The notes under the pieces: generated by a model
What the model saw: the letters and a program-made list of their open reading frames with translations, nothing else
What the model was told of the DNA's origin: nothing
Databases searched by the model: none
Translations under genes and position numbers: made by a program
Assembly (NCBI GenBank): GCA_041494805.1
Contig: JBGQBN010000014.1
Coordinates: 1-64,000 of the forward strand
Length of the DNA: 64,000 nt
Source of the DNA: JBGQBN01 sp041494805
GTDB lineage: Bacteria; Acidobacteriota; Terriglobia; Terriglobales; Acidobacteriaceae
Reading direction: 5' to 3'
Shown: in pieces, positions 7,808 through 18,400 of the stretch
How positions within the stretch are numbered: position 1 is the first letter of the stretch
Layout of the letters: each line of letters starts with the position of its first letter

Positions 7808-10060
7808 GTGATCGGCCGAAGACTCTCACACTACGAGGTGATGGAGTCCCTCGGAGCGGGCGGCATGGGTGAAGTCTACCGCGCGCACGACACCCGGCTG
7901 GATCGCGACGTCGCCATCAAAGTCCTGCCCACCGACCGTCCGCTGCGGGACAATGCCCGCCTGCGCTTTCAGCGCGAGGCTATGGCGGCGTCCTCCCTCA
8001 ATCATCCCAACATCATTACCATTTACGAAATCAACAACGAGGACAACACCGACTTCATCGTGATGGAGTACGTACGCGGCGCCACGCTTTCGTCCCTGCT
8101 CAAGAAGCGCAGCCTGGGACTGGACGAGGCCATGCGATACGGAATCCAGATTGCCGACGCCCTCACCAAGGCCCACGCCGCCGGCATCATTCACCGCGAC
8201 CTGAAACCCGGCAACGTGATGATCACCGACGACGGTTTGGTCAAAGTTCTGGATTTCGGGCTGGCCAAGTTCAGCGATCCGGCCTCGACGCCCGGTGACA
8301 TTACTGATCCAGAGGCGACCAATCAGTTTTCCTTGACCATGACTGGCGCGATCACCGGGACCGTGGCCTACATGTCTCCGGAGCAGGCGCGCGGGGATAA
8401 GGTGGACACGCGTTCCGACATTTTTTCCTTCGGCATCGTAATCTTCGAAATGCTGAGCGGACAGCTGCCTTTTACCGGACAGAATTCAATCGCGCTGCTG
8501 CATAACCTTCACTTCAGTCCTCCCAGGGAGCTAAGCCAGTTGCGGCCTGATCTGCCAGCGCCTCTAGTGTCGTTGGTTTCGAGGATGTTGGAGAAGGACC
8601 TGGATAAGCGCATCCAGACCATGGCCGAGGTCGCGACCGAACTGCGCATGGGTGGGAGGGGGCTAGTAGACGGGCCTCTTACCTGGCAGCCCAGCGCGGC
8701 GACGATAGAGATAGTCCGGCCCGGTTCGCAATCGGTTTGGGACAAGCTCACAAAGCGCAGGCTCTGGGTAACTGCCGGTTTGATTGTGCTGTTGACGGCC
8801 GGAGTCATCGGCAGCCGTTACTGGCCGCGAAAATCACGATCTCCGCAGCCTTCCGCCGCCGTGCAGGAGGCGCCGGTGGAAGACAACGCGTACGCACTCT
8901 ACCAGCGCGCCCGGGACTACCTGGACCACAGCGACCACGAAGAAAAAGTCGATGCCGCCATCAAACTTCTGCAGCGCGCCGTCGAACTCGACCCCAAGTC
9001 CGCGGCCAGTTACGCCGCTCTAGGCGAGGCCTATTACGCAAAAAACCGCATTAACCCTGACGCACAATGGATGAAGCTGGCTTCCGAGTCTGCCAACCGC
9101 GCGGTCGCGCTCGACAACTATCTTGCTTCCGGTCACATCTCGCTCGGTTTGGTGAAGATGCAATCGGGAGATTCGGCGGGGGCCGAAAAGCAGTTCCGCG
9201 TGGCGGCTGACCTTGATCCGAAGAGCGCAGTCCCCCATCGTAATTTCGGATACCTGTACAACAAGACTGGGAAGCGGGACCAGGCAGTCCTGGAATTGGA
9301 ACGCGCGCTGCAATTGGATCCCAAGGACTGGAAAGCCCTCGTGACCCTGGGCTGGACTGCCTACCAGGCCGCCAACTACAAAGAGGCAGCCTCCTATTTC
9401 GAGCAGGCATTGAGACTCGAACCCGATAGTTTATCGACGCTCCAGAATCTCGGCGCCGTCTACCACATGCTCGGACGCGATGACGATGCTGCCGCCGCAT
9501 TGCAGCATGCGCTCGAAATGAAGCCCTCGGCCGACGTTTACAACAACCTGGGCACCATCCGCTTCTACCAGGGCCACTATGACGAGGCGGTACCCGCATT
9601 CGAAAAGACGGTAGAGCTGAACGCCAACGGTTTCGACAGTTGGGGAAACCTGGGCGATGCCTACCGCTGGTCGTCGGCCCAGAAAGACAAAGCTAAGCCG
9701 GCCTATCAGCACGCCATCCAATTGGTCCGCGAGGAGATTGCCAAACATCCCGACCAGTTGGATTTGCGGACCAGCCTGGCTATGTACCTGGCCAAGAGTG
9801 GAGACAAGGAGAGTGCCTTGCAGGAATTGAAGCCGGTAGAGCAGGCCCACACCAAGGAACCCAACCTGCTATACATCTCCGCTATGGTGTATGAACTCTG
9901 CGGGAACCGGGATAAGGCGCTCAGTTCACTCCTGGCCGCCGTCAAAGGGGGCCAGAGCCTGCAAGAACTCAAGAATGAACCGGAATTCGTATCCTTGCGC
10001 GCCGATCCGCGGTACCACTTGACCATCCTGGGCGCCGCAGCGGCTGGCAACAACCGCTGA
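7808..10060 (+). CDS. Membrane Ser/Thr protein kinase with TPR repeats
   Basis: A 750-residue PknB-type kinase. The N-terminal catalytic domain (about residues 9-275) has the glycine loop LGAGGMGEV, catalytic lysine K38 in VAIK, HRDLKPGN catalytic loop, DFGLAKF metal-binding loop and the SPEQARG activation segment, so it should be active. One transmembrane helix (about 317-337, LWVTAGLIVLLTAGVIGSRYW) leads to an extracytoplasmic array of about nine TPR units (365-735), rich in A-x-x-L-D-P repeats. TPRs probably sense or bind partner proteins. The start is GTG. This architecture is expanded in Acidobacteriota. No partner gene is adjacent. Confidence 0.93.
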   Translation: MIGRRLSHYEVMESLGAGGMGEVYRAHDTRLDRDVAIKVLPTDRPLRDNARLRFQREAMAASSLNHPNIITIYEINNEDNTDFIVMEYVRGATLSSLLKKRSLGLDEAMRYGIQIADALTKAHAAGIIHRDLKPGNVMITDDGLVKVLDFGLAKFSDPASTPGDITDPEATNQFSLTMTGAITGTVAYMSPEQARGDKVDTRSDIFSFGIVIFEMLSGQLPFTGQNSIALLHNLHFSPPRELSQLRPDLPAPLVSLVSRMLEKDLDKRIQTMAEVATELRMGGRGLVDGPLTWQPSAATIEIVRPGSQSVWDKLTKRRLWVTAGLIVLLTAGVIGSRYWPRKSRSPQPSAAVQEAPVEDNAYALYQRARDYLDHSDHEEKVDAAIKLLQRAVELDPKSAASYAALGEAYYAKNRINPDAQWMKLASESANRAVALDNYLASGHISLGLVKMQSGDSAGAEKQFRVAADLDPKSAVPHRNFGYLYNKTGKRDQAVLELERALQLDPKDWKALVTLGWTAYQAANYKEAASYFEQALRLEPDSLSTLQNLGAVYHMLGRDDDAAAALQHALEMKPSADVYNNLGTIRFYQGHYDEAVPAFEKTVELNANGFDSWGNLGDAYRWSSAQKDKAKPAYQHAIQLVREEIAKHPDQLDLRTSLAMYLAKSGDKESALQELKPVEQAHTKEPNLLYISAMVYELCGNRDKALSSLLAAVKGGQSLQELKNEPEFVSLRADPRYHLTILGAAAAGNNR

Positions 10061-10194
10061 AGCCACTTCGTAAGTGAAACTAGCGCGGTACTATGTGCCT
10101 CCTCCCCTTGACTTTGGCCCAGCCAAGGACTAACGTGCCAACCCTGACCTAATCCCTCGGCCCCTGGAAACGTTAACTTCATCTGAAGGAGTTC

Positions 10195-10797
10195 ATGACT
10201 ATGCTTTACCTTTACAATTTGGGTATCTCCCTGCAGTCCCCGTTCCCCAGCCAAGCCCGCTTCACCAACGGCGGCACGGGCCTGATGCAGTCCGGGTATT
10301 GGCTTACCTGGCAACACGCCAACAATCCCTCTTGGCTTCAGCCCCAGAATGTCGTGTTCCTAAATCAGCCCCTGAATTCGTCCGATTGGGGAAATCCAGT
10401 GTCAGACGCCGGCGCTTTTCCGGCAGTTACGGGCGACAGCATCGTGGTACGTGTCTTCCTCGCCGATTCCCCAGCGCCTAGCAATTGCCTGGTGCGCTTG
10501 AACGTGGTTTTTGGACACGGCGCCATCGCGCCTGCAACAGCAAATCCGTTGCAGACGCCGCTGCAGTTGACCGGCGGCATGCCGCGTGCGGTGGTGGATA
10601 CCGACAACAGCGCACCTTCGCAGCCGCCCAGCAGCGACAACGCCTGGGCTTACTCATTGGGTCAGATCTATGGCAGCGGCAACGACTACAGCTTCAACGT
10701 AGGGGTTACGCTTATCCAGGGCGGTAACTGGTATACCTTTGGCCACGATCCCCAGGTGCACGTAACCCCACCGGCAGAAGTGGTGGTGGCGGCCTAG
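10195..10797 (+). CDS. Hypothetical protein, possible AidA/PixA-like fold
   Basis: A 200-residue protein with no signal peptide, no cysteine cluster and a strand-rich composition (alternating hydrophobic and polar residues, many N, S, P, W, Y). It has a single cysteine and ends GGNWYTFGHDPQVHV plus a short tail. The ending weakly recalls AidA/PixA inclusion-body proteins, but I cannot confirm that family. ATG at 10195 is preceded by GAAGGAG, a strong ribosome binding site. A hairpin terminator follows. It stands alone between the kinase and a convergent exported protein. Confidence 0.75.
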   Translation: MTMLYLYNLGISLQSPFPSQARFTNGGTGLMQSGYWLTWQHANNPSWLQPQNVVFLNQPLNSSDWGNPVSDAGAFPAVTGDSIVVRVFLADSPAPSNCLVRLNVVFGHGAIAPATANPLQTPLQLTGGMPRAVVDTDNSAPSQPPSSDNAWAYSLGQIYGSGNDYSFNVGVTLIQGGNWYTFGHDPQVHVTPPAEVVVAA

Positions 10798-10822
10798 TTT
10801 CCAGTCGGGCAGTCTCAGACAG

Positions 10823-10858
10823 GCCACGGTGCGAAGGATCACGCACCGTGGCTTCTTA
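10823..10858 (+). terminator. Rho-independent terminator
   Basis: A perfect 11-base stem, GCCACGGTGCG (10823-10833) with CGCACCGTGGC (10842-10852), an 8-base loop, then TTCTTATTT. It lies 26 bases after the hypothetical gene's stop. Confidence 0.8.
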
Positions 10859-12556
10859 TTTGGGCTCAGGTAGAGGAGTCTTCTCCTTGATTCCGGAGCC
10901 TTCCACAATCGTGTAAATGAAGTCTGCGGGAAGATCGCGCAGCACTTCGAGTTTGCCACTCGGCCATTTGATTTCTAGTTCACTCATCTTGTTCTCCGCG
11001 CCCAGGCCGAAGTGTAGCCGCGGATCGTTCTGCGAGAGGTAGCTACCGCCGCCGCGCACTTCGCTGAACTGCACCAGCTTGCCGGCTTTCACCGTGACCC
11101 GTGCGCCGATTTCCATTCGGTTGCTCTTGGTGCCCACCAGCTTGAACAGCACTCGATGATTGCTGTTTCCACCCTGGTTGAGCAACAGAGTCGGCGGCTC
11201 GCCCACGTTCACAATTACGACGTCGACATTTCCATCATTGTTGATGTCGCCGAAAGCGGCTCCGCGCCGGCATGCCTCCGGAATCGTGGAGAGAATACTG
11301 GAAACGTCCTCGAACGCGCCATCGCGCTTATTGCGGAACAGCAGCATAGGCTGGCGGTAGCGACCGGCGCCGGGAATGGAATCCACTTGCGGATACACAT
11401 GTCCGTTGGCCACAAGAATGTCCAGCCAGCCGTCGTTGTCCATGTCGAAAAAAGCCGTGCCCCAGCCGACCAGGGGAAAGCTGGGTTGCGCCAGCTTGGC
11501 GGGCCAACTGACATCGGAAAATCCGTCCGCTCCCAGGTTGCGATACAAGGTGTTGGGTTGTTCCGTGAAGTTGGTTACAAACATGGCCAGCCGGCCTTGG
11601 TGCAGATAGTCGCCCCAGTCGACCCCCATGGAACCCTGCTGCAGCCCATCGCCACTGAGTGCTGCCCCCGAGAGCATTCCGACTTCTTCAAACGTCCCAT
11701 CGTGCTGGTTGTGGTAGAGGTAGTTGGGACCGGTGTCGTTGGCGACGTACAGATCGGGCCAGCCATCGTTGTCGTAGTCACCCCAGATCACGCCCAGTCC
11801 GTAGTAGTGGTTGGGATCGTCCACACCCGCTTTCCTGGAAACTTCCTCAAATGTGCCGTCACCGCGGTTGTGGAAGAGCATGTCCGATTCCCCCAACATT
11901 CCCCACGGACCACACTGCACCAGGATTCCCTTGAAGCGACAATTCTTCTCGTCGCTGCCGAAATTGGGCAAATGGTCCATATCGAAATGCACGTAGCGCG
12001 AGACGAACAAATCCACGCGCCCGTCGCGGTCGTAATCGCCCCAGGCCGCGCCGGCGCTGAATCCGCCCACCGCCACGCCAGCCTTGCTGGTCACATCTTC
12101 GAATCTGCAATTGCCCAGATTGTGGTACAGCGCGTTTCCACCGTAGCCGGTGACATAAATATCCGGCAGGCCGTCGTTGTCATAGTCGGCCACGGCCACG
12201 CCCATACCCCATCCCTTGCGGGTGAGACCGGCGGGGTTGGTGATATCCGTGAATTTGAAGCCGGCGTCCTGATGGTAGAGGGTAATCAAGGGATCACCGC
12301 CCTGGCGATAGCGCTCGAGGGTGGATCCGTTCACGGTGACGATATCGAGCTTGCCGTCGTTGTCACAATCGACCAACCCAGCGCCGCCGCTCATGGATTC
12401 CACAATGTACTTCTTGTCGGGCGAGGAAATATGAGAGACGGTCAGGCCCGCTTGCTTGGCCACATCTTTGAACTGCGGCACTGGCGTTGTGGAAACTGAC
12501 GTCTGTGCGAGTGCAAACACCGGAAGAAGCAGGCCCAAGGAGAGGAGTGTACGCAT
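10856..12556 (-). CDS. Exported FG-GAP/VCBS repeat protein with ASPIC/UnbV domain
   Basis: A 566-residue secreted protein. A signal peptide (MRTLLSLGLLLPVFALAQ) is followed by a beta-propeller of FG-GAP/VCBS repeats carrying calcium-type loops such as DCDNDGKLD, DYDNDGLPD, DYDRDGRVD, DYDNDGWPD and DMDNDGWLD. The C-terminal ~80 residues (from about HRVLFKLVG to KWPSGKLEVL) form the ASPIC/UnbV domain. This is the CRTAC1-like architecture. Function is unproven; it is probably an extracellular calcium-binding propeller. It converges on the preceding gene. Confidence 0.92.
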   Translation of the reverse strand: MRTLLSLGLLLPVFALAQTSVSTTPVPQFKDVAKQAGLTVSHISSPDKKYIVESMSGGAGLVDCDNDGKLDIVTVNGSTLERYRQGGDPLITLYHQDAGFKFTDITNPAGLTRKGWGMGVAVADYDNDGLPDIYVTGYGGNALYHNLGNCRFEDVTSKAGVAVGGFSAGAAWGDYDRDGRVDLFVSRYVHFDMDHLPNFGSDEKNCRFKGILVQCGPWGMLGESDMLFHNRGDGTFEEVSRKAGVDDPNHYYGLGVIWGDYDNDGWPDLYVANDTGPNYLYHNQHDGTFEEVGMLSGAALSGDGLQQGSMGVDWGDYLHQGRLAMFVTNFTEQPNTLYRNLGADGFSDVSWPAKLAQPSFPLVGWGTAFFDMDNDGWLDILVANGHVYPQVDSIPGAGRYRQPMLLFRNKRDGAFEDVSSILSTIPEACRRGAAFGDINNDGNVDVVIVNVGEPPTLLLNQGGNSNHRVLFKLVGTKSNRMEIGARVTVKAGKLVQFSEVRGGGSYLSQNDPRLHFGLGAENKMSELEIKWPSGKLEVLRDLPADFIYTIVEGSGIKEKTPLPEPK

Positions 12557-12642
12557 GTTGGCGAGAATTCAGATTATAGCCGAGCCGGTTGCAAGCCGTG
12601 TGATTCGGCGCCAGGTGTGTGCCGGGGTTAAGAGTTGTCGCT

Positions 12643-13169
12643 CTAGTGCTCCGGCTCCGTGGACGTCTTTCCTTTTTGCTTGTTCTTTGTGTTGTCTGTG
12701 AAGCACCAGTCCACAAATTTCTGAGTGTAGCGATCCACGACCGCCTTAGGCGCCCGCTGAATCTGCTTGAACTGGAAGTCATCGTGCCTTTCGGTTGCTC
12801 CGGCGGGTTCACGGTCGCCAGCAGATATCCATACACGTCGGTTTGGGCGGCCTTCGCGTACTTTGCATCCGGCGGCAGCGCATAGCGCGCGATACGACTT
12901 GGGAGGTCACTCCAGAGCATCCGAAGTCTTCACTTGTTTGCCGCGCCCCGACCTTCATTGATGCGGTTAGGGGCCTGGTCTGGTTGTACTGGGGAAGCAG
13001 CGATAAACCGGGGTGCGGTTGTTGTGCAGCGTTGAATGTAAGAGTTCAAGCGAAAAAGTGACATCTGCTTGCGGGCTGTGCCTGGCCGGCCGGGACGCCC
13101 TCTCATTAGTCTCTTCGCTGATTTACACCATCTCCCACCTCTGATAGATTTGGCGCCTCGGGCAGCCAT
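12643..13169 (-). pseudogene. Decayed gene remnant in 12557-13186 spacer
   Basis: The 630-base spacer contains a minus-strand stretch with coding-like codon use that is broken. A frame from 13169 ends at TGA 12930-12932 and continues in the same frame as LRMLWSDLPSRIARYALPPD... to about 12795. There it appears to shift frame into HDDFQFKQIQRAPKAVVD... ending at TAG 12643. At least one stop and one frameshift interrupt it. I recognise no family. It is probably a relic; the sequence upstream of 12930 is less convincingly coding. Confidence 0.4.
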
Positions 13170-13186
13170 GGCCCGCTGGAGGAACC

Positions 13187-14371
13187 TTGCACATCGATCT
13201 TTTCCGCATGGAACGAACGCAGTGTCTGTACGAACACGAAGTGGAGTACAACCTGTCGGAGAGCGGCGTTCTTCCCTTGCGTGTGGAAGAAATTCTGGAT
13301 GGCGCCCAGCACCCGGCTGAGTTTCTCACGCTCGGCCTGAAGTATTGCGAATCGGATGGATCGAAGGAACTCCGTGAACATATCGCGCAGTGGTACGGCG
13401 CGACCCGCGACCACGTGCTGGTCACCAACGGCGGTTCGGAAGCCAACTTTACCGCGCTTTGGGGGCTGCTCGAAAAGAACGATCACGTAGCCGTTATGCT
13501 GCCCAACTACCTGCAGACGTGGGGGCTGTCCCGCGCTTACGCTGGAAAGACAAACGCGTTTCATCTGGTGGAGCAGCGCGAGAATGGCAAGCCCCGCTGG
13601 GCGCTCGACATCGCGGGCCTGCGCCGCGCCGTCACCGGGAAGACTCGCCTGATCGTCGTCACCAACCCGAACAATCCAACTGGCGGAGTGCTGAATGAGC
13701 AGGAGATGGAAGAGGTCCTCCGTGTCGCGCGCAAAGCCAACGCCTGGTTGCTGGTAGATGAGATCTATCGCGGTGCGGAAGTCAGCGGCTCGCTTACACC
13801 CACCTTTTGGGGACGCTATGACAAGCTGCTGATTACGTCGGGCCTCTCCAAAGCGTTCGGCGCGCCCGGGCTGCGCATCGGATGGATCGTGGGCCCGCCG
13901 AAAACCATCGCCAAGCTCTGCTCCTACCGCGACTACACCACCCTGACTCCTACCATGCTCTCCGATCGCTTGGCGCGCATTGTAATGGAGCCCGCTCGCC
14001 GCGAGAAAGTTCTGGAACGTACTCGCACGATTATCCGCCGTAACCTGCCGAGGCTGGAGTCCTGGATTCATTCCCACGACGACATTTTCAGCTACATCCC
14101 GCCCGTTGCCGGCGCCATTACTTTCTTCCGCTACCAGCTGCCCATTTCCTCTGCCGCGCTTTTCGACAAGCTGCGGCGAGAGCGCTCTGTGCTCATCACG
14201 CCCGGTGATCATTTCGGCTTTGGCCGTTACATCCGTGTCGGCTACGGGTACGACATTGATTACACGCTGCGCGGTCTGGCTCGCGTGGACCTTTCTCTGG
14301 AAGAACTGAAGAAGAAGGGAAGCCGTGCAAAATCGGTCAGAGCGGTGACCGCCCGCCGCGGCGCCGCCTGA
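13187..14371 (+). CDS. PLP-dependent aminotransferase, class I/II
   Basis: A 394-residue fold-type I aminotransferase. It opens with LFRMERTQCLYEHEVEYNLSESGV, typical of the subgroup; then NGGSEANF (cofactor phosphate region), TNPNNPTGGVL, LLVDEIYRG (Asp contacting the pyridine N), and SGLSKAFGAPGLRIGW with the Schiff-base lysine. The substrate is probably an amino acid of the aspartate/alanine/methionine type but cannot be fixed. I use TTG 13187, with GGAGG ending 4 bases upstream, because the residues before the next ATG (13208) are conserved in the group. A family E hairpin follows the stop. Confidence 0.9.
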   Translation: MHIDLFRMERTQCLYEHEVEYNLSESGVLPLRVEEILDGAQHPAEFLTLGLKYCESDGSKELREHIAQWYGATRDHVLVTNGGSEANFTALWGLLEKNDHVAVMLPNYLQTWGLSRAYAGKTNAFHLVEQRENGKPRWALDIAGLRRAVTGKTRLIVVTNPNNPTGGVLNEQEMEEVLRVARKANAWLLVDEIYRGAEVSGSLTPTFWGRYDKLLITSGLSKAFGAPGLRIGWIVGPPKTIAKLCSYRDYTTLTPTMLSDRLARIVMEPARREKVLERTRTIIRRNLPRLESWIHSHDDIFSYIPPVAGAITFFRYQLPISSAALFDKLRRERSVLITPGDHFGFGRYIRVGYGYDIDYTLRGLARVDLSLEELKKKGSRAKSVRAVTARRGAA

Positions 14372-14380
14372 CCGTTTTTT

Positions 14381-14455
14381 ACCACAGAGGGCACAGAGGA
14401 ACACAGGGATAAACCCAGGCGCCTTTACTCTATGGTGCTCTGTGCCCTCTGTGGT
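14381..14455. repeat. CCACAGAGG inverted repeat (family E)
   Basis: Perfect 18-base arms ACCACAGAGGGCACAGAG (14381-14398) and its complement (14438-14455) around a 39-base loop, between convergent genes, starting 9 bases after the aminotransferase stop. A T run precedes the left arm. It could act as a bidirectional terminator. Confidence 0.9.
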
Positions 14456-14471
14456 TTGCTGTTTCGGCAAA

Positions 14472-15473
14472 TCAAATCGAAATCCGCTCGCCTCGCCCCG
14501 CCGCCCTCGCGCGCTCCATCACTAAGGACGCGGCCGCCACGTCCTGCACGCCCACGCCGGTCAGGTCGCAAACAATAATCTCATCATCGGAGGTGCGTCC
14601 GACTTTGAGCCCCGCCGTGATCTCCCCCAACTCCACACCGATCTTTTCTTTGGTGATGGCACCGCGATCCACCGCATGGTGAATCTCACCCAGCCGCAGG
14701 CATTGCGGCACACTGTCCGCGACAATTTTGTCGGCGCGTGCGAGAACATCCACATCGAGCTCCTGCTTCTCCGGCGAGTCAGCCCCGACCGCAATAATGG
14801 TTACACCGGGCTTCAACCACGCAGCCCGGACCAGTGGTCCGCGGCTGGCGGTCACCGTGATGACGACATCCGCTTCCGTGACCGCTTCCTCCACCGAATC
14901 CGGCAGCGCGAAATTGCAGGCTGGGATTGCGCGGCTCTTCCCCAGATCGTCGATACAGGCACGCGCCTTGCCGGGATCACGTCCCCAAACCTTGACTTCG
15001 TGAAAATTCCGCGCCAGCGCGAGCATTTGTAACTGATAGCGCGCCTGACCGCCCGTCCCAATCACCGCGACCGCGCCCACATCTTTGCGAGCAAGGTATT
15101 TCGCCGCCACTGCCCCCGCGGCTCCCGTGCGCAAGTCGGTTATGAACCCGTGGTCGAGGAGAAATGCGGCCGGCGCGCCCGTTTTCGCGTCAAATACGAC
15201 GACCATTCCATCGTTTGCTGGCAGACCGAGCTGTGGGTTGTTCTGGAATCCCGAGACGATTTTGACCGCGTAGTATGGCCCGCCGCGCAAGTGGCCAGCT
15301 TTGACGTGAATCTCGCCCAGGTTCTCGGGCACATCCAGGTGAATTACTGAAGGTAGTTCGGCTTGCCCGGTGGAATAGGCAGTGAAGGCCCGCTCCATGG
15401 CCTTGACACACTCGGCCGGATCGAGCAACTCGCGGATTTCTGGCTCACGAAGGACCAGAATTTCGTGGCTCAT
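14472..15473 (-). CDS. Ornithine cyclodeaminase/mu-crystallin family dehydrogenase
   Basis: A 333-residue NAD(P)-dependent enzyme of the ornithine cyclodeaminase/alanine dehydrogenase family. Marks are the N-terminal VHVKAG-like IHVKAGHLRG segment and KIVSGFQNNP with the substrate-binding Lys, then TDLRTGAAGAVAAKYLA and the Rossmann motif VAVIGTGGQARYQ. VTVTASRGP and IIAVGADSPEKQEL follow. Whether it deaminates ornithine or reduces a ketimine cannot be told. I start at ATG 15473; the longer frame to 15533 would overlap the RND permease stop. It follows the efflux genes on the same strand with an 18-base gap and may be cotranscribed. Confidence 0.9.
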   Translation of the reverse strand: MSHEILVLREPEIRELLDPAECVKAMERAFTAYSTGQAELPSVIHLDVPENLGEIHVKAGHLRGGPYYAVKIVSGFQNNPQLGLPANDGMVVVFDAKTGAPAAFLLDHGFITDLRTGAAGAVAAKYLARKDVGAVAVIGTGGQARYQLQMLALARNFHEVKVWGRDPGKARACIDDLGKSRAIPACNFALPDSVEEAVTEADVVITVTASRGPLVRAAWLKPGVTIIAVGADSPEKQELDVDVLARADKIVADSVPQCLRLGEIHHAVDRGAITKEKIGVELGEITAGLKVGRTSDDEIIVCDLTGVGVQDVAAASLVMERARAAGRGERISI

Positions 15474-15490
15474 GCCGTAGAGCGTATCAC

Positions 15491-18400
15491 TCAGCGGCTG
15501 GCAGCGGCTGGCACTTTGCCCCGCTCGCGCCATCCTTCAATGATCAGATAGAGCACCGGAATGAAGAAGAGGTTCAGCACGGTGGACATAATCATCCCGC
15601 CGAATACGGTCGTCCCCACCGAGTGCCTGCCCTCTTGCCCCGCGCCATGCGCCACCATCAACGGCACTACACCCAGGATGAACGCAAGCGAAGTCATCAA
15701 GATAGGACGCAAGCGAATTCTGGCCGCTTCCACCGTAGCCTCCAGCAGCGGCATGCCACGGTGACGCAACTGCTCGGCGAATTCCACGATCAGAATGGCG
15801 TTTTTGCTCGATAGTCCAACCAGCATTACCAGCCCGATCTGGCAGTACACGTCGTTCTCCAGACCTCGTAACCACTGAGCTGACAACGCACCCAGCAACG
15901 CCATGGGTACTGCTAGCAGCACGATGAATGGCAGAACGAAACTTTCATACTGGGCGGAGAGCGTAAGATACACGACCAGAACCCCCAACCCGAACAACAT
16001 AACCGTGGTCCGGCCAGAGGCCAGTTCTTCCAGCGACAAACCCGTCCACTCGTAGTTGAATCCCTGAGGCAGGACTTTCTTGCTTAAGTCCTCCATGGTC
16101 GCAATGGCTTGTCCAGAGCTGATCCCAGGCGCCGCCGAGCCGTCAATTTCCGCCGAGCGGAAGAGGTTGTAGTGGCTGATGACCTGAGGAGTCGTGGTCT
16201 GGGCGATCGTGACCAGGTTATCCAGCGGAATCATGGCGCCAGCATCGGAGCGCACGTAGTACTCCTTGATGTCCTTGGGTTGAGAGCGGAATTGCTTGTC
16301 AGCCTGCACATAAACGCGGTAGGAGCGGTTGTTGAAATCGAAATCGTTCACATAGGCGGAGCCCATGTACACGCCCAGCGTATCCGTGACCTGCTGCAGC
16401 GGAACGTGCAGGCTTTTGGCCTTTTCCCGGTCAATCGTGACCAAAAACTGCGGGTCGCTCGCGGTATAGCTGCTATATAAACCGGCAAGATCTTTGCGAG
16501 CACTGCCCTGCCGCACCATGTCCTGAGTCACATTGGACAGCTCTTCCAGCGTGTGCCCGCCCTGGTCCTGCACTTCAAATTGGAAGCCACCCAACCCTCC
16601 GATTCCAGAAACCGCGGGAGGCAGGAAGGGAAGCACCAGCGCGCCTGAAATGCCGGACACTTGGCCGCGCAAGCGGTTCACCACGGCATCCGCCGAATGC
16701 TCGGCGCCCTTGCGCTTTGCATAATCCTGCAGCTTGGCGTAAATCACGCCCTGGTTGGAGGCACTGCCTGAGGCGCCGGACCCGGTGATGGCAAAAATGT
16801 TTTCAATGTCCCGGTCTTTCTGCATGATCGCCTGCACCTGGTCCTCGATGCTGCGTGTGTATTCCGTCGAAGCACCGGGCGGCGCCTGCACGGCGATCAG
16901 GAACCAATCCTGGTCCTCGTTGGGCACGAAACCTTTGGGCACGCGCAGGAACACCACATACGTGAGACCGAGGCCAGCCAGGAACAGCACCACCGCCACT
17001 GCACGGAAACGCAGGAAGGCGCGCAGAGAGCGTTGATATCCATGAGTGATGGCGGAGATCACCTTATCGACTTCCTTGAAAAGCCAGATCTTCTCGCCAG
17101 GCGTGCGCCCCAGCAGAAGCGCTGAAAGAGCTGGGCTGAGGGTCAGCGCGTTGAACGCGGAAATGGATATGGAGAACGCAATGGTGAGGGCGAACTGGCG
17201 GAACAGGATGCCCGTCGTGCCGGGGAAGAAGGCCACGGGGACGAAGACCGCGACCAATACCAGGGAGGTTGCGATGACCGCCCCGGTCACTTCTTTCATG
17301 CCGTCCGACGCCGCTTTGCTTGGGCTAGACTCGCCTTCCTGAATGTGGCGTTCGATGTTTTCGATGACCACGATGGCATCGTCCACCACCAGGCCGGTGG
17401 CCAGGGTGATTCCGAACAGTGTGAGCGTGTTGATGGAGAACCCCAGCAGCTTGATGAAAGCAAAAGTTCCGATCAACGAAACCGGAATGGTCACCGCCGG
17501 AATGATCGTGCTGCGCCAGTCCTCCAGAAAGATAAAGATCACCAGGATGACCAGCACGATGGCCTGGAGCAGCGTAATCAGAACGTCGCGAATCGATTCG
17601 CTGACCGCGTCGGTGGTGTCGAAGGCATTTTCGTAAATCATTCCGGACGGGAAGCGCTTGGAAAGCCGCTCCAATTCCGCCAGTGCCAGTCGGTCCACGG
17701 CGATGGCATTGGCAGTAGAGAGCTGGGTGATGGCGATACCCACTGATTCATGGCCGTTGTAAATCAGTTCCGAGCCATAGTCCTCGGCCCCAAGCTCCGC
17801 CCGGCCAACGTCTTTGAGCCGTACCAGGGTGCCGTCCGCATTGGTCTTGACGATGATGTTCTCAAACTGTGCCGGCTCGCTTAGCCGTCCGATGGCGCGC
17901 ACGCTGATCTGAAACTGCTGTCCCGCCTTGACGGGAGGCTGTCCTACTTGTCCTGCGGCGATCTCTACGTTTTGCTCCTGTAGTGCACTGACCACGTCGG
18001 TTGCGGTGAGACCGCGGCTGGCCATGCGCACCGGATCGAGCCACAGCCGCATGGAGTACTTGCGTTCGCCAAAAATGAAAACGTCGGCCACCCCCGGCAC
18101 CCGCTTCAGCGTGTCTTTCACGTAGACATCTAGGTAATTGCTCATGAAGAGCGGGGTGTAGCGGTTGTCCGGGGAATACACGGCCGCCCCGAAAACAAAA
18201 TCCTGCGACGACTTGGCAACCGTGATGCCGGTGGTCTTGACAGCGGCCGGCAGACGCCCCTGGGCTGTGTTCACGCGGTTCTGAATGTCCACGGCTGCCA
18301 GATCGGGGTCACGGTCCAGGTCGAAGGTAGCGGTAATCGAACTGGTGCCGTCGTTCCCGCTGGTCGAGGTGATGTACTTCATCCCTTGCGCGCCGTTGAT

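Noticed and set aside
12930..12932. In-frame TGA as a selenocysteine codon
   Set aside because: A frameshift further on breaks the same gene, no SECIS-like hairpin follows the TGA, and no family supports Sec here. Decay is simpler.
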